A DNA stretch of 64,000 nucleotides from Aureimonas mangrovi (GTDB lineage Bacteria > Pseudomonadota > Alphaproteobacteria > Rhizobiales > Rhizobiaceae). Location of the stretch: NCBI RefSeq assembly GCF_014058705.1, contig NZ_CP059692.1, positions 1,865,001 through 1,929,000 of the forward strand, written 5' to 3'. Under the pieces are notes generated by a model, which had not been told where the DNA came from, did not search any database, and saw nothing but the letters and a program-made list of their open reading frames with translations. A program made the translations under genes and the position numbers. This document shows positions 16,427-25,475 of this stretch, in pieces (the stretch's first letter is position 1; each line of letters begins with the position of its first letter).

Positions 16427-17934
16427 GCCTCTTCCTCCACGAAGGCTTCCTTCCTACGTCGCCGTAGCGCCGGCAGCAGCATGGCCGCGAGCGTCAGGGC
16501 TAGGGCGACGAGGATCGTCAAGCTGATTGGGCGCTCGAGAAAGATCATCGGATCACCCCGGGACAGAAGCATCGCCCGGCGGACGTTCTCCTCGAGCATT
16601 GGCCCGAGGACAAAGCCGAGGAGCAGCGGTGCGGGTTCGCAGCCCAGCTTCATGAATAGGTAGCCGACGAGACCGAAGCCGATCATCACGAAGATGTCGA
16701 AGGCTGAATTGTTCAGGCTGTAGGCGCCGATCGCGCAGAACATGAGGATCGCGGGGAACAGGAAGTCGTACCTGATGCTGAGGAGCCTCACCCACACGCC
16801 GATCAGCGGAAGGTTGATGACGACCAGCATCAAGTTGCCGATCCACATTGACGCGATCAGTCCCCAGAAGAGGTTCGGCTGTTGCTGGAGCATCATCGGG
16901 CCCGGTTGGACGCCCTGGATGATGAATGCGCCGACGAGCAGCGCCATCACGGCGTTCGTCGGGAGGCCCAACGTCAGGAGCGGGATGAACGAGGTCTGGG
17001 CCGCGGCGTTGTTCGCGGACTCCGGACCCGCGACACCCTCCACCGCTCCCTTTCCGAATCGGGACGGGTCGGCGTTGACCTTCTTCTCGAGGCTGTAGGA
17101 GGCGAAGGAAGACAGGGTCGCGCCCCCGCCGGGCAGGACGCCGAGCAGGCTGCCGAGCCCGGTGCCGCGAAGCACGGCCGGCCAGGACCGATGAAAGTCG
17201 TCTCCCGTGGGCCACAGCCGCGAGATCTTCTCGACGGTCGCATGCAGGGTGCCGCGGTTCTCGAGGTTGCGGACGATCTCGGCGATGCCGAAGATGCCCA
17301 TCGCGAGCGGCACGAAATCGATCCCGTCGGCGAGCTCGATCATCCCGAAGGTGAAGCGGAACTGACCTGTCGTGATATCGACGCCGATCACGCCGATGGC
17401 GACGCCGAGCACGACCATCGCGATCGACTTGAGAACGGAGCCGCTGGCGAGGACCACAGAGACCAACAGGCCGAACAGGATGAGGGACGTGTACTCGGGC
17501 GACTGGAAGGACAGTGCGACCGAGGCCATCGGAGCAGCGAACGCGGCGAGAAACAGCGTCGCGATCGAACCGGCAAAGAGCGACCCGAGGGCGGCGATCG
17601 CCAGGGCGGAACCGGCCCTTCCCTGTCGCGCCATCTGGTGACCGTCGAGGACCGTGACGACGCTCGACGTCTCGCCCGGCAGGTTGAGCAGGATCGCCGT
17701 CGTCGAGCCGCCGTACTGCGCGCCGTAGTAGATGCCGGCGAGCATGATGACGGACGCTTCCACCGGCAACCCGAACGTCATCGGGAGCAGGAGCGCCATC
17801 GTCGCGGTCGGTCCGATCCCGGGAAGGACACCGATCAGCGTCCCGAGGAGCGCGCCGATGAAGGCGAAGAGGAGATTGGTGGGCTGGAAGGCGACGCCGA
17901 ATCCGAGCGCGATGTTGCTCCAGAGATCGATCAT
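16423..17934 (-). CDS. tctA: Tripartite tricarboxylate transporter, large membrane subunit TctA
   Basis: 503 residues from ATG 17934; longer upstream extension would overlay tctB. Multi-pass membrane protein with TctA signatures GALLGTLIGVLPGIGPTAT (about residues 25-43), GIYYGAQYGGSTTAILLNLPG and a second glycine-rich LLGVLPGGGATLSSF. It forms the secondary importer with TctB and uses substrate delivered by the TctC binding protein. The start overlaps the tctB stop by four bases. Confidence 0.95.
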   Translation of the reverse strand: MIDLWSNIALGFGVAFQPTNLLFAFIGALLGTLIGVLPGIGPTATMALLLPMTFGLPVEASVIMLAGIYYGAQYGGSTTAILLNLPGETSSVVTVLDGHQMARQGRAGSALAIAALGSLFAGSIATLFLAAFAAPMASVALSFQSPEYTSLILFGLLVSVVLASGSVLKSIAMVVLGVAIGVIGVDITTGQFRFTFGMIELADGIDFVPLAMGIFGIAEIVRNLENRGTLHATVEKISRLWPTGDDFHRSWPAVLRGTGLGSLLGVLPGGGATLSSFASYSLEKKVNADPSRFGKGAVEGVAGPESANNAAAQTSFIPLLTLGLPTNAVMALLVGAFIIQGVQPGPMMLQQQPNLFWGLIASMWIGNLMLVVINLPLIGVWVRLLSIRYDFLFPAILMFCAIGAYSLNNSAFDIFVMIGFGLVGYLFMKLGCEPAPLLLGFVLGPMLEENVRRAMLLSRGDPMIFLERPISLTILVALALTLAAMLLPALRRRRKEAFVEEEA

Positions 17935-18392
17935 CGCACGAACTCCGGCCAGGTCGGGACGAGCATGCCCAGCCCGTAGACGAAGATCGCCCAGGACAGG
18001 GCGGTAATGCAGGCGGCGAGGAGCAGTCGGGTCGCGAGACCCATCGACGTTCCCACGCTGGTCGAGACGAGGATCATGCCCATCGACGCGACGACAAAGC
18101 CCAGCCAGTCGATGGCGTAGGCGAAGAGAAGCACCGACCCGAGAATGACGAGAAGCGGCATGACCGCCCAGCCCTCGAGGCGCTCCGCATCGATGCCAGC
18201 GAGGATCGCTTTCGTGGCGATGACGAGCCCGAGGGCGAGAAGCAGGCCGAAGACGAGAGCGGGAAAGTAGCCCGGGCCCATCTGCTGGGCGGTCCCCATC
18301 GGATAGGAGAAGCTCCACCAGGCCCCCATGGCGCCGATGACGGAGAACAGGATCCCGGACGCGAGATCCTTCGTGGCGAGACGTAACTGCAT
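17931..18392 (-). CDS. tctB: Tripartite tricarboxylate transporter, small membrane subunit TctB
   Basis: 153 residues from ATG 18392 with four predicted transmembrane helices, including ILFSVIGAMGAWWSFSYPMG near the start. Small-subunit sequence is poorly conserved; the call is fixed by size, topology and its position between the tctC- and tctA-like genes. Confidence 0.9.
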   Translation of the reverse strand: MQLRLATKDLASGILFSVIGAMGAWWSFSYPMGTAQQMGPGYFPALVFGLLLALGLVIATKAILAGIDAERLEGWAVMPLLVILGSVLLFAYAIDWLGFVVASMGMILVSTSVGTSMGLATRLLLAACITALSWAIFVYGLGMLVPTWPEFVR

Positions 18393-18453
18393 TGATTTCC
18401 TCCCGGGAACGAACGTGCCGGACCGGACCTCCCTACGGACCGGCACGTGGCTA

Positions 18454-19449
18454 TTACTGCTTGGGAACGCCGGCCTCCTCGATGACCTGGCCCCACTTGG
18501 CGAGCTCTGCCGTCACGTGATCCGCGAGATCCTGCGGCGTGCCGCCCCCGGGTGTTCCGCCCCCGTCCCGCATGAACTCGATCATCGACGGCTTCTCGAG
18601 AATGCGGTTGGTCGCCTCGTTGACCGCCGTGATCACCTCCTGCGGCGTTCCCGAGGGTGCGAACAGCGCGAACCAGGACGCCGCCTCGAACCCCGAGAGA
18701 TCGACGACGGTCGAGGCTTCGGCGACCGTCGGAACGTCGGGCGCGGCCGGCGAACGCTCCGCCGAGGTCACGGCAAGCGCCCGCATGTTGCCGCTGCGCA
18801 CGTGCGGGTAGGCGGAGGGCATGTTGTCGAAGGTCACCTGCGTCTCGCCGGACATGACGGCCGTCACCGCCTGCGCGCTGCCTGGGAACGGGATGTGGGT
18901 CATCTCCGTGTCCGTCCTCGACTTGAACATCTCGCCCGAGAGATGCGTGGAGGCGCCGGTTCCGGAGGACGCGAAATTGAGTGCGCCGGGGTTCTCCCTC
19001 GCGTATTCGATCAGCTCGTCGAGCGTCGTCACCGGGAGGTCGTTGTTCACTACGACGAGGTTCGGGATGCTCTCGAGCATGACGATCGGCTCGAAGTCCT
19101 CGACCGCGTCGTACTGGAGCGTGGTGTAGAGGTTCGGGGCAATGCCGTGCGACGAGACCTGACCGAGGAAGAGCGTGTAGCCGTCCGGCCTCGCCTGTGC
19201 CGCCAGGGTGGTTCCAAGCGTCGCGCCCGCTCCAGGGCGGTTGTCGACGATAAAGGTCCGACCCAGCTCGCCCGTCAGCTCCTCGGCGACCTTGCGCGCC
19301 AGAATGTCGGTGGCGCCGCCCGCCGAATAGGGGACGATGATCGTGACATTGCGGGCCGGCCAGGCACCCTGAGCGAACGCGGAGCCGGTCATGACTGCGG
19401 TCGCGGCCAGGGCGGCGGCGACGGCGACGATCTTCAGACGAATGCGCAT
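18454..19449 (-). CDS. tctC: Tripartite tricarboxylate transporter substrate-binding protein (TctC/Bug)
   Basis: 331 residues with a signal peptide cleaved after AFAQ (about residue 27). Bug-family signatures: IIVPYSAGGATDILAR, FIVDNRPGAGATLGT and a periplasmic-binding fold. These proteins bind carboxylates in a Venus-flytrap pocket; PYSAGG and the NRPGA loop contact carboxyl groups. Sits 61 bases upstream of tctB in one transcription direction. Confidence 0.95.
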   Translation of the reverse strand: MRIRLKIVAVAAALAATAVMTGSAFAQGAWPARNVTIIVPYSAGGATDILARKVAEELTGELGRTFIVDNRPGAGATLGTTLAAQARPDGYTLFLGQVSSHGIAPNLYTTLQYDAVEDFEPIVMLESIPNLVVVNNDLPVTTLDELIEYARENPGALNFASSGTGASTHLSGEMFKSRTDTEMTHIPFPGSAQAVTAVMSGETQVTFDNMPSAYPHVRSGNMRALAVTSAERSPAAPDVPTVAEASTVVDLSGFEAASWFALFAPSGTPQEVITAVNEATNRILEKPSMIEFMRDGGGTPGGGTPQDLADHVTAELAKWGQVIEEAGVPKQ

Positions 19450-19478
19450 TTACTTCCTCCCTATTGCGTCTTTGAAAC

Positions 19479-20192
19479 CTATCCCGCCGCGCCGACGGTC
19501 ATGCCGCCGCAGACGTAGATGACCTGACCGGTCACGAAGCCCGCCCTCTCGGACGAGAGGAACGAGACCGCGTCCGCGACGTCGTCCGGCGTTCCCATGC
19601 GCCTGACGGGTATCGCGTCGACGACCGCCTTTGTCCTCGGATCCCCCGACGGGTTCACCTGGTCGAACAGGCTCGTCCTGATCGGACCGGGTCCGATGGC
19701 GTTCGCCGTGATCCCGAACCGACCGAGCTCGAGAGCCCAGGTCTTCGTCATCCCGTGCAGGCCGGCCTTGCTGGCCGCGTAGGCGGTCCTGAGTTCCTTG
19801 CCGAGCGCGACGCGACTGGAGACGTTGACAACCCTCCCCATGCCCGCCGCCCTCATCGTCGGCAGGACCGACTGGAGACAGATGACCGGGGCGACGACGT
19901 TGACTGCGTGAACCCTCGCCATGTCCGCTGGATCGGTCTCGTCGACCGCGGCGGGCAGGACGATCCCAGCGTTGTTGACGAGACGGGTGACCGGGAACGT
20001 CGATACGATCTCTCCCAGTCGTCTCCTCAGCCCATCGACCTCCGTCAGGTCCTGGTCGATGAACGAGACGAACGCGTCGTGCTCGGGCTCGACCCTGTCG
20101 AGGATCACGACACCGAGACCGTCCTCCGTCAGCCGGCGGGCGATCGCGGCTCCGATGTTCCGGCTACCGCCGGTGACGAGCGCGTACTCCAT
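19479..20192 (-). CDS. Short-chain dehydrogenase/reductase (FabG-like)
   Basis: 237 residues. TGGSRNIGAAIARRL (cofactor loop), NNAGIV, NVSSRVALG with catalytic Ser, and YAASKAGL with Tyr/Lys are all intact, and the C-terminus ends in the usual CGGMTVG. Acts on a hydroxyacyl or alcohol substrate. Located between the lyase and transporter genes of the block. Confidence 0.85.
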   Translation of the reverse strand: MEYALVTGGSRNIGAAIARRLTEDGLGVVILDRVEPEHDAFVSFIDQDLTEVDGLRRRLGEIVSTFPVTRLVNNAGIVLPAAVDETDPADMARVHAVNVVAPVICLQSVLPTMRAAGMGRVVNVSSRVALGKELRTAYAASKAGLHGMTKTWALELGRFGITANAIGPGPIRTSLFDQVNPSGDPRTKAVVDAIPVRRMGTPDDVADAVSFLSSERAGFVTGQVIYVCGGMTVGAAG

Positions 20193-20194
20193 CC

Positions 20195-20959
20195 CTACGC
20201 CTCGTAGGGGATCGTCTTGTCGACGAGATCCCAGATGAACCGGCCCGACGGGCGCTGCTGCTCCTCAGCGACGTGCGCGACGAGCCCTGCCGTCCGTCCG
20301 ATGACGCAGAAGCCCCGCATTAGCGCGACTGGAACGCTCATAGAACCGAGCAGCGCCGACGTCGCCCCGGTCGCGTTGATCGTCAGGTGCTTCCGCGCCC
20401 GCTCGTCGACGACCTCGGACAGGAGCCGGAGGGCGGCGACGTGCTCGCTGCCGATGTCGTTCTCCTCGCCGATCTGCAGGAGGCGGACCGATCTCGGGTC
20501 CTCCGGGAAGTGCAGGTGATGGCCGAAACCGGGAACGTGCGCCTTACGACTGCGGTGATCGTCCACGATGCCTTCCGCAATGACACGACGCTTCTCCTCC
20601 GGAGCCTCCAGGATCGTCGCCAGTATCCGGGAGTTGTTCTCCACGGTTCCGACGAACTGGCTTCCCACGGCCATGAGACCGGCGGCAACGGCGCCCTGCA
20701 GGTTCTCGGGAGCGCTCATGTAGACGGAACGCGTCGCGATGGCGCTCGGGGTCATCCCGTGTTCCATCATCGTGATGAGAATTGCGTTCATGACCCGGCG
20801 TTCCGCCGGCGATACGGCGCGTCCGAGGATGTGCTCCATCATGACAGTGGTGAAGTCGGGATCGCTGCCCGGCGCCAGGATGTCCTCGACGAGATTGCGC
20901 TCGCGGTAGAAGACCGCGTCCGGGCGATGATGGCTGAGGGCCGTCGTGGGGGTCTTCAA
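20195..20959 (-). CDS. Citryl-CoA lyase-like (citrate-synthase-fold) enzyme
   Basis: 254 residues, matching only the C-terminal half of citrate synthase and of bacterial citryl-CoA lyases. Active-site-like segments are MMEHGMTPSAIATR (first His), VPGFGHHLHFPEDPR (second His) and a following ligand-binding region. Proteins of this size often annotated as citryl-CoA lyase cleave or condense acyl-CoA with a keto acid. Stop-start overlap of four bases with the CoA ligase suggests ligase-then-lyase catalysis on the imported carboxylate. The actual substrate is not determinable. Confidence 0.75.
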   Translation of the reverse strand: MKTPTTALSHHRPDAVFYRERNLVEDILAPGSDPDFTTVMMEHILGRAVSPAERRVMNAILITMMEHGMTPSAIATRSVYMSAPENLQGAVAAGLMAVGSQFVGTVENNSRILATILEAPEEKRRVIAEGIVDDHRSRKAHVPGFGHHLHFPEDPRSVRLLQIGEENDIGSEHVAALRLLSEVVDERARKHLTINATGATSALLGSMSVPVALMRGFCVIGRTAGLVAHVAEEQQRPSGRFIWDLVDKTIPYEA

Positions 20960-22464
20960 GGGGCAGTCCTCCTCTTCAGATGATCCTCGACGAGATCCTG
21001 CTTCTGCAGCTTCCCGTAGGCGTTGCGCGGCAGCCGGTCGTAGACGATGACGCTCTTGGGCGTCTTCACCGAGCCGAGCCTCTCCTTCACGAACCGGACG
21101 ATCTCGTCGCCGTCCGCGCTTGCCCCGTCACGGAGCTGTACGGCCGCGTGGACGGCCTCTCCCCACTTGTCGTCGGGGACGCCGAAGACCGCGCAGTCGG
21201 CGACCGAGGGATGCTCCGCGACGACCGGCTCGACATCGATCGGATAGACGTTAAAGCCGCCCGTGATGATCACGTCCTTCGCCCGCCCCTTGATGAACAG
21301 GAAGCCCTCATCGTCGAAAGCCCCGAGATCCCCCGTGTGGAGCCAGCCGTCCACGATGGTTTCGGCGGTCTTCTCAGTCTGGTTCCAGTATCCCGTCATG
21401 ACGAGATCGCCGCGAATGACGATCTCGCCCTCCTCTCCCGGAGCGACGAGACCGCCTTCCGGATCCATGACCGCGACCCGCGTGAGGAACGTCTCGCGAC
21501 CGACGGACGCCCTCTTCTCCTCGCGGGCGAGATCCCGGGCGGAGATCATCGTGGCGATCTGCGGCGCCTCGGTCTGCCCGTAGGTCGAGGCGATGCAAGG
21601 GCCGAAGATCGACTGCGCTTCCTGGATCGCCTCGGAACGCATCGGCGCCGAGCCGTAGACGAGGTTGCGCAAGACCGGGTACTCGCTCCTGCGGGCCGCC
21701 CCGAGCTGCATCATCATGTAGATGACCGTGGGAGGCACGAAGGCGGTCGTGATGCCCTCGTCCTGGATCATCCGCAGGGTCTCTTCCGGACGCGGCTGAT
21801 CCGCGAGGACGATCGTGCCGCCGGTCGCGAGCGTCGGGAGGATGTAGGTCGAGGTCCCGTGCGTGATCGGCGCCGAGGCGAGATACCGGTCTCCACGGCG
21901 CATTCCCCACGACATGATCTGCGTCGCGACGCTCGCGTTCCAGGAGCGATAGGGCTGCATCACGCCCTTCGGAGCTCCGGTTGTCCCGCCGGTGAACTTG
22001 ATGGCCTGGGTCGCGTGCAGCGGGAGGAGATGCTCGATGGGCTTCCTGCCGAGACTGGCGCGGACGAGGCTGGACACGGATCCCGTTCCGGTCCCGCCGG
22101 CTCGCAGGATCTTCGCGGATGAGCCTTCCACCAGATGCGCGACGCTCTCGTCGACGACCACGATCGACATGCCCGTGAACTCGATGGACCGGAGCGTCTC
22201 GGCTTCCTTGTTCTTCGGATATAGCGGAACCCAGGTCTTTCCGGCGGCCAGCACGCCCAGCCAGCAGACGAGATGCTCGACGTGGTTCAAGCAGCAGATG
22301 CCGACGCGGGAGCCGGGCTCCGGATCGATGTCCTGCAGGGCCGCGGCGAACGCGGACGATCTCGCGAGAAGCCATCCGTAGGAAACGGCGCTGTCGCGAT
22401 GGATACAGGCGACGACGTCCGGCTCGAGGGCCGCCTGCCTGTGAAAGAGATCTATCGGCTGCAT
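20956..22464 (-). CDS. AMP-dependent acyl-CoA ligase
   Basis: 502 residues of the ANL superfamily. Core motifs: FTGGTTGAPKGV (about residue 160), YGSAPM, STYGQTEAP, WLHTGDLG and the C-terminal PRNAYGKLQK with the catalytic Lys. It activates a carboxylic acid with ATP and CoA. Its place directly after the regulator and before the citryl-CoA-lyase-like gene makes it the likely activating step of the pathway. Confidence 0.9.
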   Translation of the reverse strand: MQPIDLFHRQAALEPDVVACIHRDSAVSYGWLLARSSAFAAALQDIDPEPGSRVGICCLNHVEHLVCWLGVLAAGKTWVPLYPKNKEAETLRSIEFTGMSIVVVDESVAHLVEGSSAKILRAGGTGTGSVSSLVRASLGRKPIEHLLPLHATQAIKFTGGTTGAPKGVMQPYRSWNASVATQIMSWGMRRGDRYLASAPITHGTSTYILPTLATGGTIVLADQPRPEETLRMIQDEGITTAFVPPTVIYMMMQLGAARRSEYPVLRNLVYGSAPMRSEAIQEAQSIFGPCIASTYGQTEAPQIATMISARDLAREEKRASVGRETFLTRVAVMDPEGGLVAPGEEGEIVIRGDLVMTGYWNQTEKTAETIVDGWLHTGDLGAFDDEGFLFIKGRAKDVIITGGFNVYPIDVEPVVAEHPSVADCAVFGVPDDKWGEAVHAAVQLRDGASADGDEIVRFVKERLGSVKTPKSVIVYDRLPRNAYGKLQKQDLVEDHLKRRTAP

Positions 22465-22489
22465 TCTTCCTCCCTTGCCTCCGGTTTCG

Positions 22490-23302
22490 TCAGGTAGCCT
22501 GCGTCACAGCCTCCTCGATCGTGGCGACGATCCGCTTCATCCGCTCCGGCGTCATGCGGGCCTCGATCGCGGCGACGCTGATCGCCACGCCCGGAGATGC
22601 TCCACCCGTCCGAAGAGGCACTCCGAGACCCCACACGCCCTCGAGTATCCTGCCGTCGTTGATCGAGTAGCCGCGTTTCGCGGCGGCCTCGGCCATCTCG
22701 AGGACGACCTCCGGCGCCAGGCCGAAGGAGCCGTAACGCGCCTGGTTCGCGGAGACGATCCGCTCGCGTTCGCCCGCGTCGAGAGACGAGAGAAGCGCCA
22801 AAGAGCCGGCGCCGACGCCGAGCGGGCGAACGCTCCCTTCCTCGAGGGACATCGTCCTGATGTGATACCGGCCCGTCCTCGCCATGACGCAGATCGCGTC
22901 CGAGCGACGTCGGATCGACAGGAAGACCGTGTCCTCGACCTCCTCCGCAATTCGCTCGACGACGCCGCCGTAGCGACTTCTTTCCATCCGTCCGACGTCG
23001 ACCCTCCCGGCCATCCGGAGGATCTCCGGGCCGATCGAGTAGGTCTTGTCGGGAGCACCGATCAGGAAGCCGTCCTCGGCGAGCGTCCGCAGGAGACGAT
23101 GCGCGGTGGCGGTGTTGAGCTCGCAGGCACGGGCGACGTCGGTCAGCCGGACGCTGCTTCCCTCGGAGTCGGCGACCATCCGCAAGATGCCCAGCGCTCT
23201 CTTCAAACTTTGCGTTCCAGCCTGTTGCGCATCCTCCCTCATCGCTGGCCCTCCGAACACCCCACTCGACCCGACGGTCTCATCGATCTCATTGTTTGTC
23301 AA
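22490..23302 (-). CDS. IclR-family transcriptional regulator
   Basis: 270 residues. The N-terminal winged helix reads ALGILRMVADSEGSSVRLTD, ending TAHRLLRTLAEDGFL (about residues 30-80); the C-terminal IclR effector domain follows with VFLSIRRRSDAICV. First gene of the minus-strand catabolic block and only 25 bases ahead of the CoA ligase, so it is probably co-transcribed and responds to a pathway carboxylate. Confidence 0.9.
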   Translation of the reverse strand: MTNNEIDETVGSSGVFGGPAMREDAQQAGTQSLKRALGILRMVADSEGSSVRLTDVARACELNTATAHRLLRTLAEDGFLIGAPDKTYSIGPEILRMAGRVDVGRMERSRYGGVVERIAEEVEDTVFLSIRRRSDAICVMARTGRYHIRTMSLEEGSVRPLGVGAGSLALLSSLDAGERERIVSANQARYGSFGLAPEVVLEMAEAAAKRGYSINDGRILEGVWGLGVPLRTGGASPGVAISVAAIEARMTPERMKRIVATIEEAVTQAT

Positions 23303-23394
23303 ATTACGAAATCTGTTATCACAATATGAAAAATTGCTGATGACTTCTTCGGCTCTCGCTGCTGCTCGGGATCAATTGGAACACACCCCTTTTT

Positions 23395-23728
23395 GACCGG
23401 ACAGGTGGCATAGCCAATAAGGCATAGGCATCCGCCTATGAGTACGACTATGTCGAAAGCTCCTGACGGCCCGTTCTCGCGGGTCGAAGTGATCACCTCG
23501 GTGCAGCGCCGGCGCCGCTGGTCGACGGCTGAGAAGGTCCGGCTCGTCGAGGAGGCGATGCAGCCGGGCATGAGCGTGTCCTTCAAGGCGCGTCAGGCGG
23601 GCGTCTCACCCTCGCAGCTCTTCGCCTGGAAGCGCCGGATGCTGGAGGGCGGCCATGCTGCCGTCCAGACCGACGAGGACGTCGTCGGCTCGTCGAGGGT
23701 CCGTGATCTGGAGAAGCGCGTTCGCGCG
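23395..23728 (+). mobile_element. IS2-like (IS3-family) remnant with orfA
   Basis: Encodes an IS2-type OrfA from ATG 23438: SKAPDGPFSRVEVITSVQRR, RRWSTAEKVRLVEEA and GVSPSQLFAWKRRM, cut short after about 95 residues by the IS21-family insertion beginning at 23729. The left end is near 23395 but its terminal repeat is not certain. Same family and orientation as the orfB remnant at 12809-13324. Confidence 0.7.
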
Positions 23729-24745
23729 TGTGTAGGGCGGTGACAAAGCAGGCCATTAGAGCGCCGTCATGATGGCGAGCACGTCGGAGTAAAATCCGGC
23801 CAGTGGTTAGGCTGTTTTCCTTTGGGGGCGGCCGGGATGTTTGCCGTGGAAGTCTACGCCGCCGTTCGGCATTTCGTGATGATCGAGAAGAACAGCCAGC
23901 GCGATGCGGCGCGTGTGTTCGGGTTGAGCCGAGAGACGATCTCGAAGATGTGCCGGTTCTCGGCTCCACCGGGCTACACGCGGGTGAAGCCGGTGGCCAA
24001 GCCGAAGCTGGGGGGGCGCTTCTGCCAGTGATCGAGGCGATCCTGGAGGCGGACGGGTCGGCGCCGGTCAAGCAGCGTCACACGGCCAAGCGGATCTTCG
24101 AGCGGTTGCGCGACGAGCACGGCTATGCCGGCGGCCTGACGGTGGTGAAGGATCACGTGCGGATTGCCCGGGGGCGTCTGCGCGAGACCTTCGTTCCGCT
24201 GGCGCATCCGCCGGGGCATGCCCAGGTGGACTTCGGCGAGGCCATGGGCGTGATCGGCGGGGTCCGGCAGAAGATCCACTTCTTCTGCATGGACGTGCCG
24301 CAGTCGGACGCGCCGTTCGTGAAGGCCTATCCGAAGGAGACGACGGAGGCCTTTCTCGACGGGCACGTGTCGGCCTTTGCCTTCTTCGGCGGCGTGCCGC
24401 TGTCGATCCTCTACGACAACACGAAGATCGCGGCGGAGAAGATCTGCGGCGATGGCAAGCGGGAACGCACGAGGGCCTTTACCGAACTCCAGAGCCATTA
24501 CCTGTTCCGGGATCGCTTCGGACGCCCCGGCAAGGGGAACGACAAGGGCAAGGTCGAGGGGCTGGTGAAGTATGCCCGGTCGAACTTCATGACGCCGATC
24601 CCGCAGGCGGCCAGCTTCGCAGATCTGAACGCCATGCTGGAGGATCGCTGCCGACAACGGCAGGGCGAGATCGCCGGACGCCACGGCGAGACGATCGCAG
24701 AGCGCCTCGTCGCCGATCCTGCCGCCTTCCGGGAGGGTATCCAGT
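23729..24745 (+). mobile_element. IS21-family remnant with broken istA
   Basis: The left end TGTGTAGGGCGG resembles IS21 termini. The istA reading starts at 23838 (MFAVEVYAAVRHF, HTH with RDAARVFGLSRETIS), shifts frame at a G-run near 24011 and continues with APKQRHTAKRIFERL-type sequence, QVDFGEAMGVIGG, LYDNTKIA and GRPGKGNDKGKVEG. The C-terminus and the whole istB gene are missing; homology fades near 24745. Confidence 0.8.
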
Positions 24746-24767
24746 TTCGACAGCGGTTCACTGACGA

Positions 24768-25466
24768 TCAGAATAGAGATCCTTGAACCTCACCCTGCTG
24801 ACGAGCATTGCTGACTGGTCGCCGGTCGATCAGCTGCAGGAACGCATCGCGGGATAGCGTTTCGGAGCCAAGCAAGCCTCGTCGACGAAGGGAGACGTAG
24901 AGTGCCGCGGAATAGGCCTGGCAGTTGATCGACTTCTCCGGGTTGAACTCGATGTCCGTGAACGCATCAAACGCCATTAGCTCGTCCCCCAACTGTCGGC
25001 TTTGCCCCATAGCCGAGACATAGAGCCAGTCGTAGAACGCAGTCTGGGGATCGATAGCCCAGTCGACACCCGCAAGTCTAAAGGCAGTTAAGCGACCCGA
25101 TGATCGCAGGCGCTCGTCGCGCTTCGCGTCTCTCGGACCAGCCGTATACAGGTCGGTGAATGGGCCACCTTTCTGAAAAACCTTGCTGCCCTGGAATGCG
25201 CATTCGACGATCATCGCCGGATGACTTCCTACGGCGACCGCGAGATTAAACGCGCTTGCGGCAACGCCGTAGGGAACGCTCGACTTACTTGAGATCTCAA
25301 GCGCATTCTCGACGCCGAGCTGCTCGCGAGCCGACGCGTGTAGCGAAGCAATCGACTTCTGCTTCTGGCTGATCGAGAGACCAGGATACCACTGGAAATC
25401 CGCAACTCTTGTCAGCACCAGCGAGGGCCCTGTGAAGCGGGGGATATACACGGGGCGCTGTGCCAT
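24768..25466 (-). CDS. NADAR-type antitoxin of DarT1 family
   Basis: 232 residues. The order of segments (DFQWYPGLSISQKQKSI, ECAFQGSKVFQKGGPFTDLY, AFYDWLY, FTDIEFNPEKSINCQAYSAA) matches what I recall of DarT1-associated NADAR antitoxins, enzymes that remove ADP-ribose from modified DNA. It begins nine bases after the DarT-like gene ends, so toxin precedes antitoxin in one operon. The NADAR assignment is from family memory; a search would confirm it quickly. Confidence 0.75.
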   Translation of the reverse strand: MAQRPVYIPRFTGPSLVLTRVADFQWYPGLSISQKQKSIASLHASAREQLGVENALEISSKSSVPYGVAASAFNLAVAVGSHPAMIVECAFQGSKVFQKGGPFTDLYTAGPRDAKRDERLRSSGRLTAFRLAGVDWAIDPQTAFYDWLYVSAMGQSRQLGDELMAFDAFTDIEFNPEKSINCQAYSAALYVSLRRRGLLGSETLSRDAFLQLIDRRPVSNARQQGEVQGSLF

Positions 25467-25475
25467 TCGCTGCTC

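Noticed and set aside
16882-17979. 365-codon plus-strand frame, His/Asp/Arg-rich
   Set aside because: Mirror of the tctA gene; the repetitive charged composition is typical of antisense frames.
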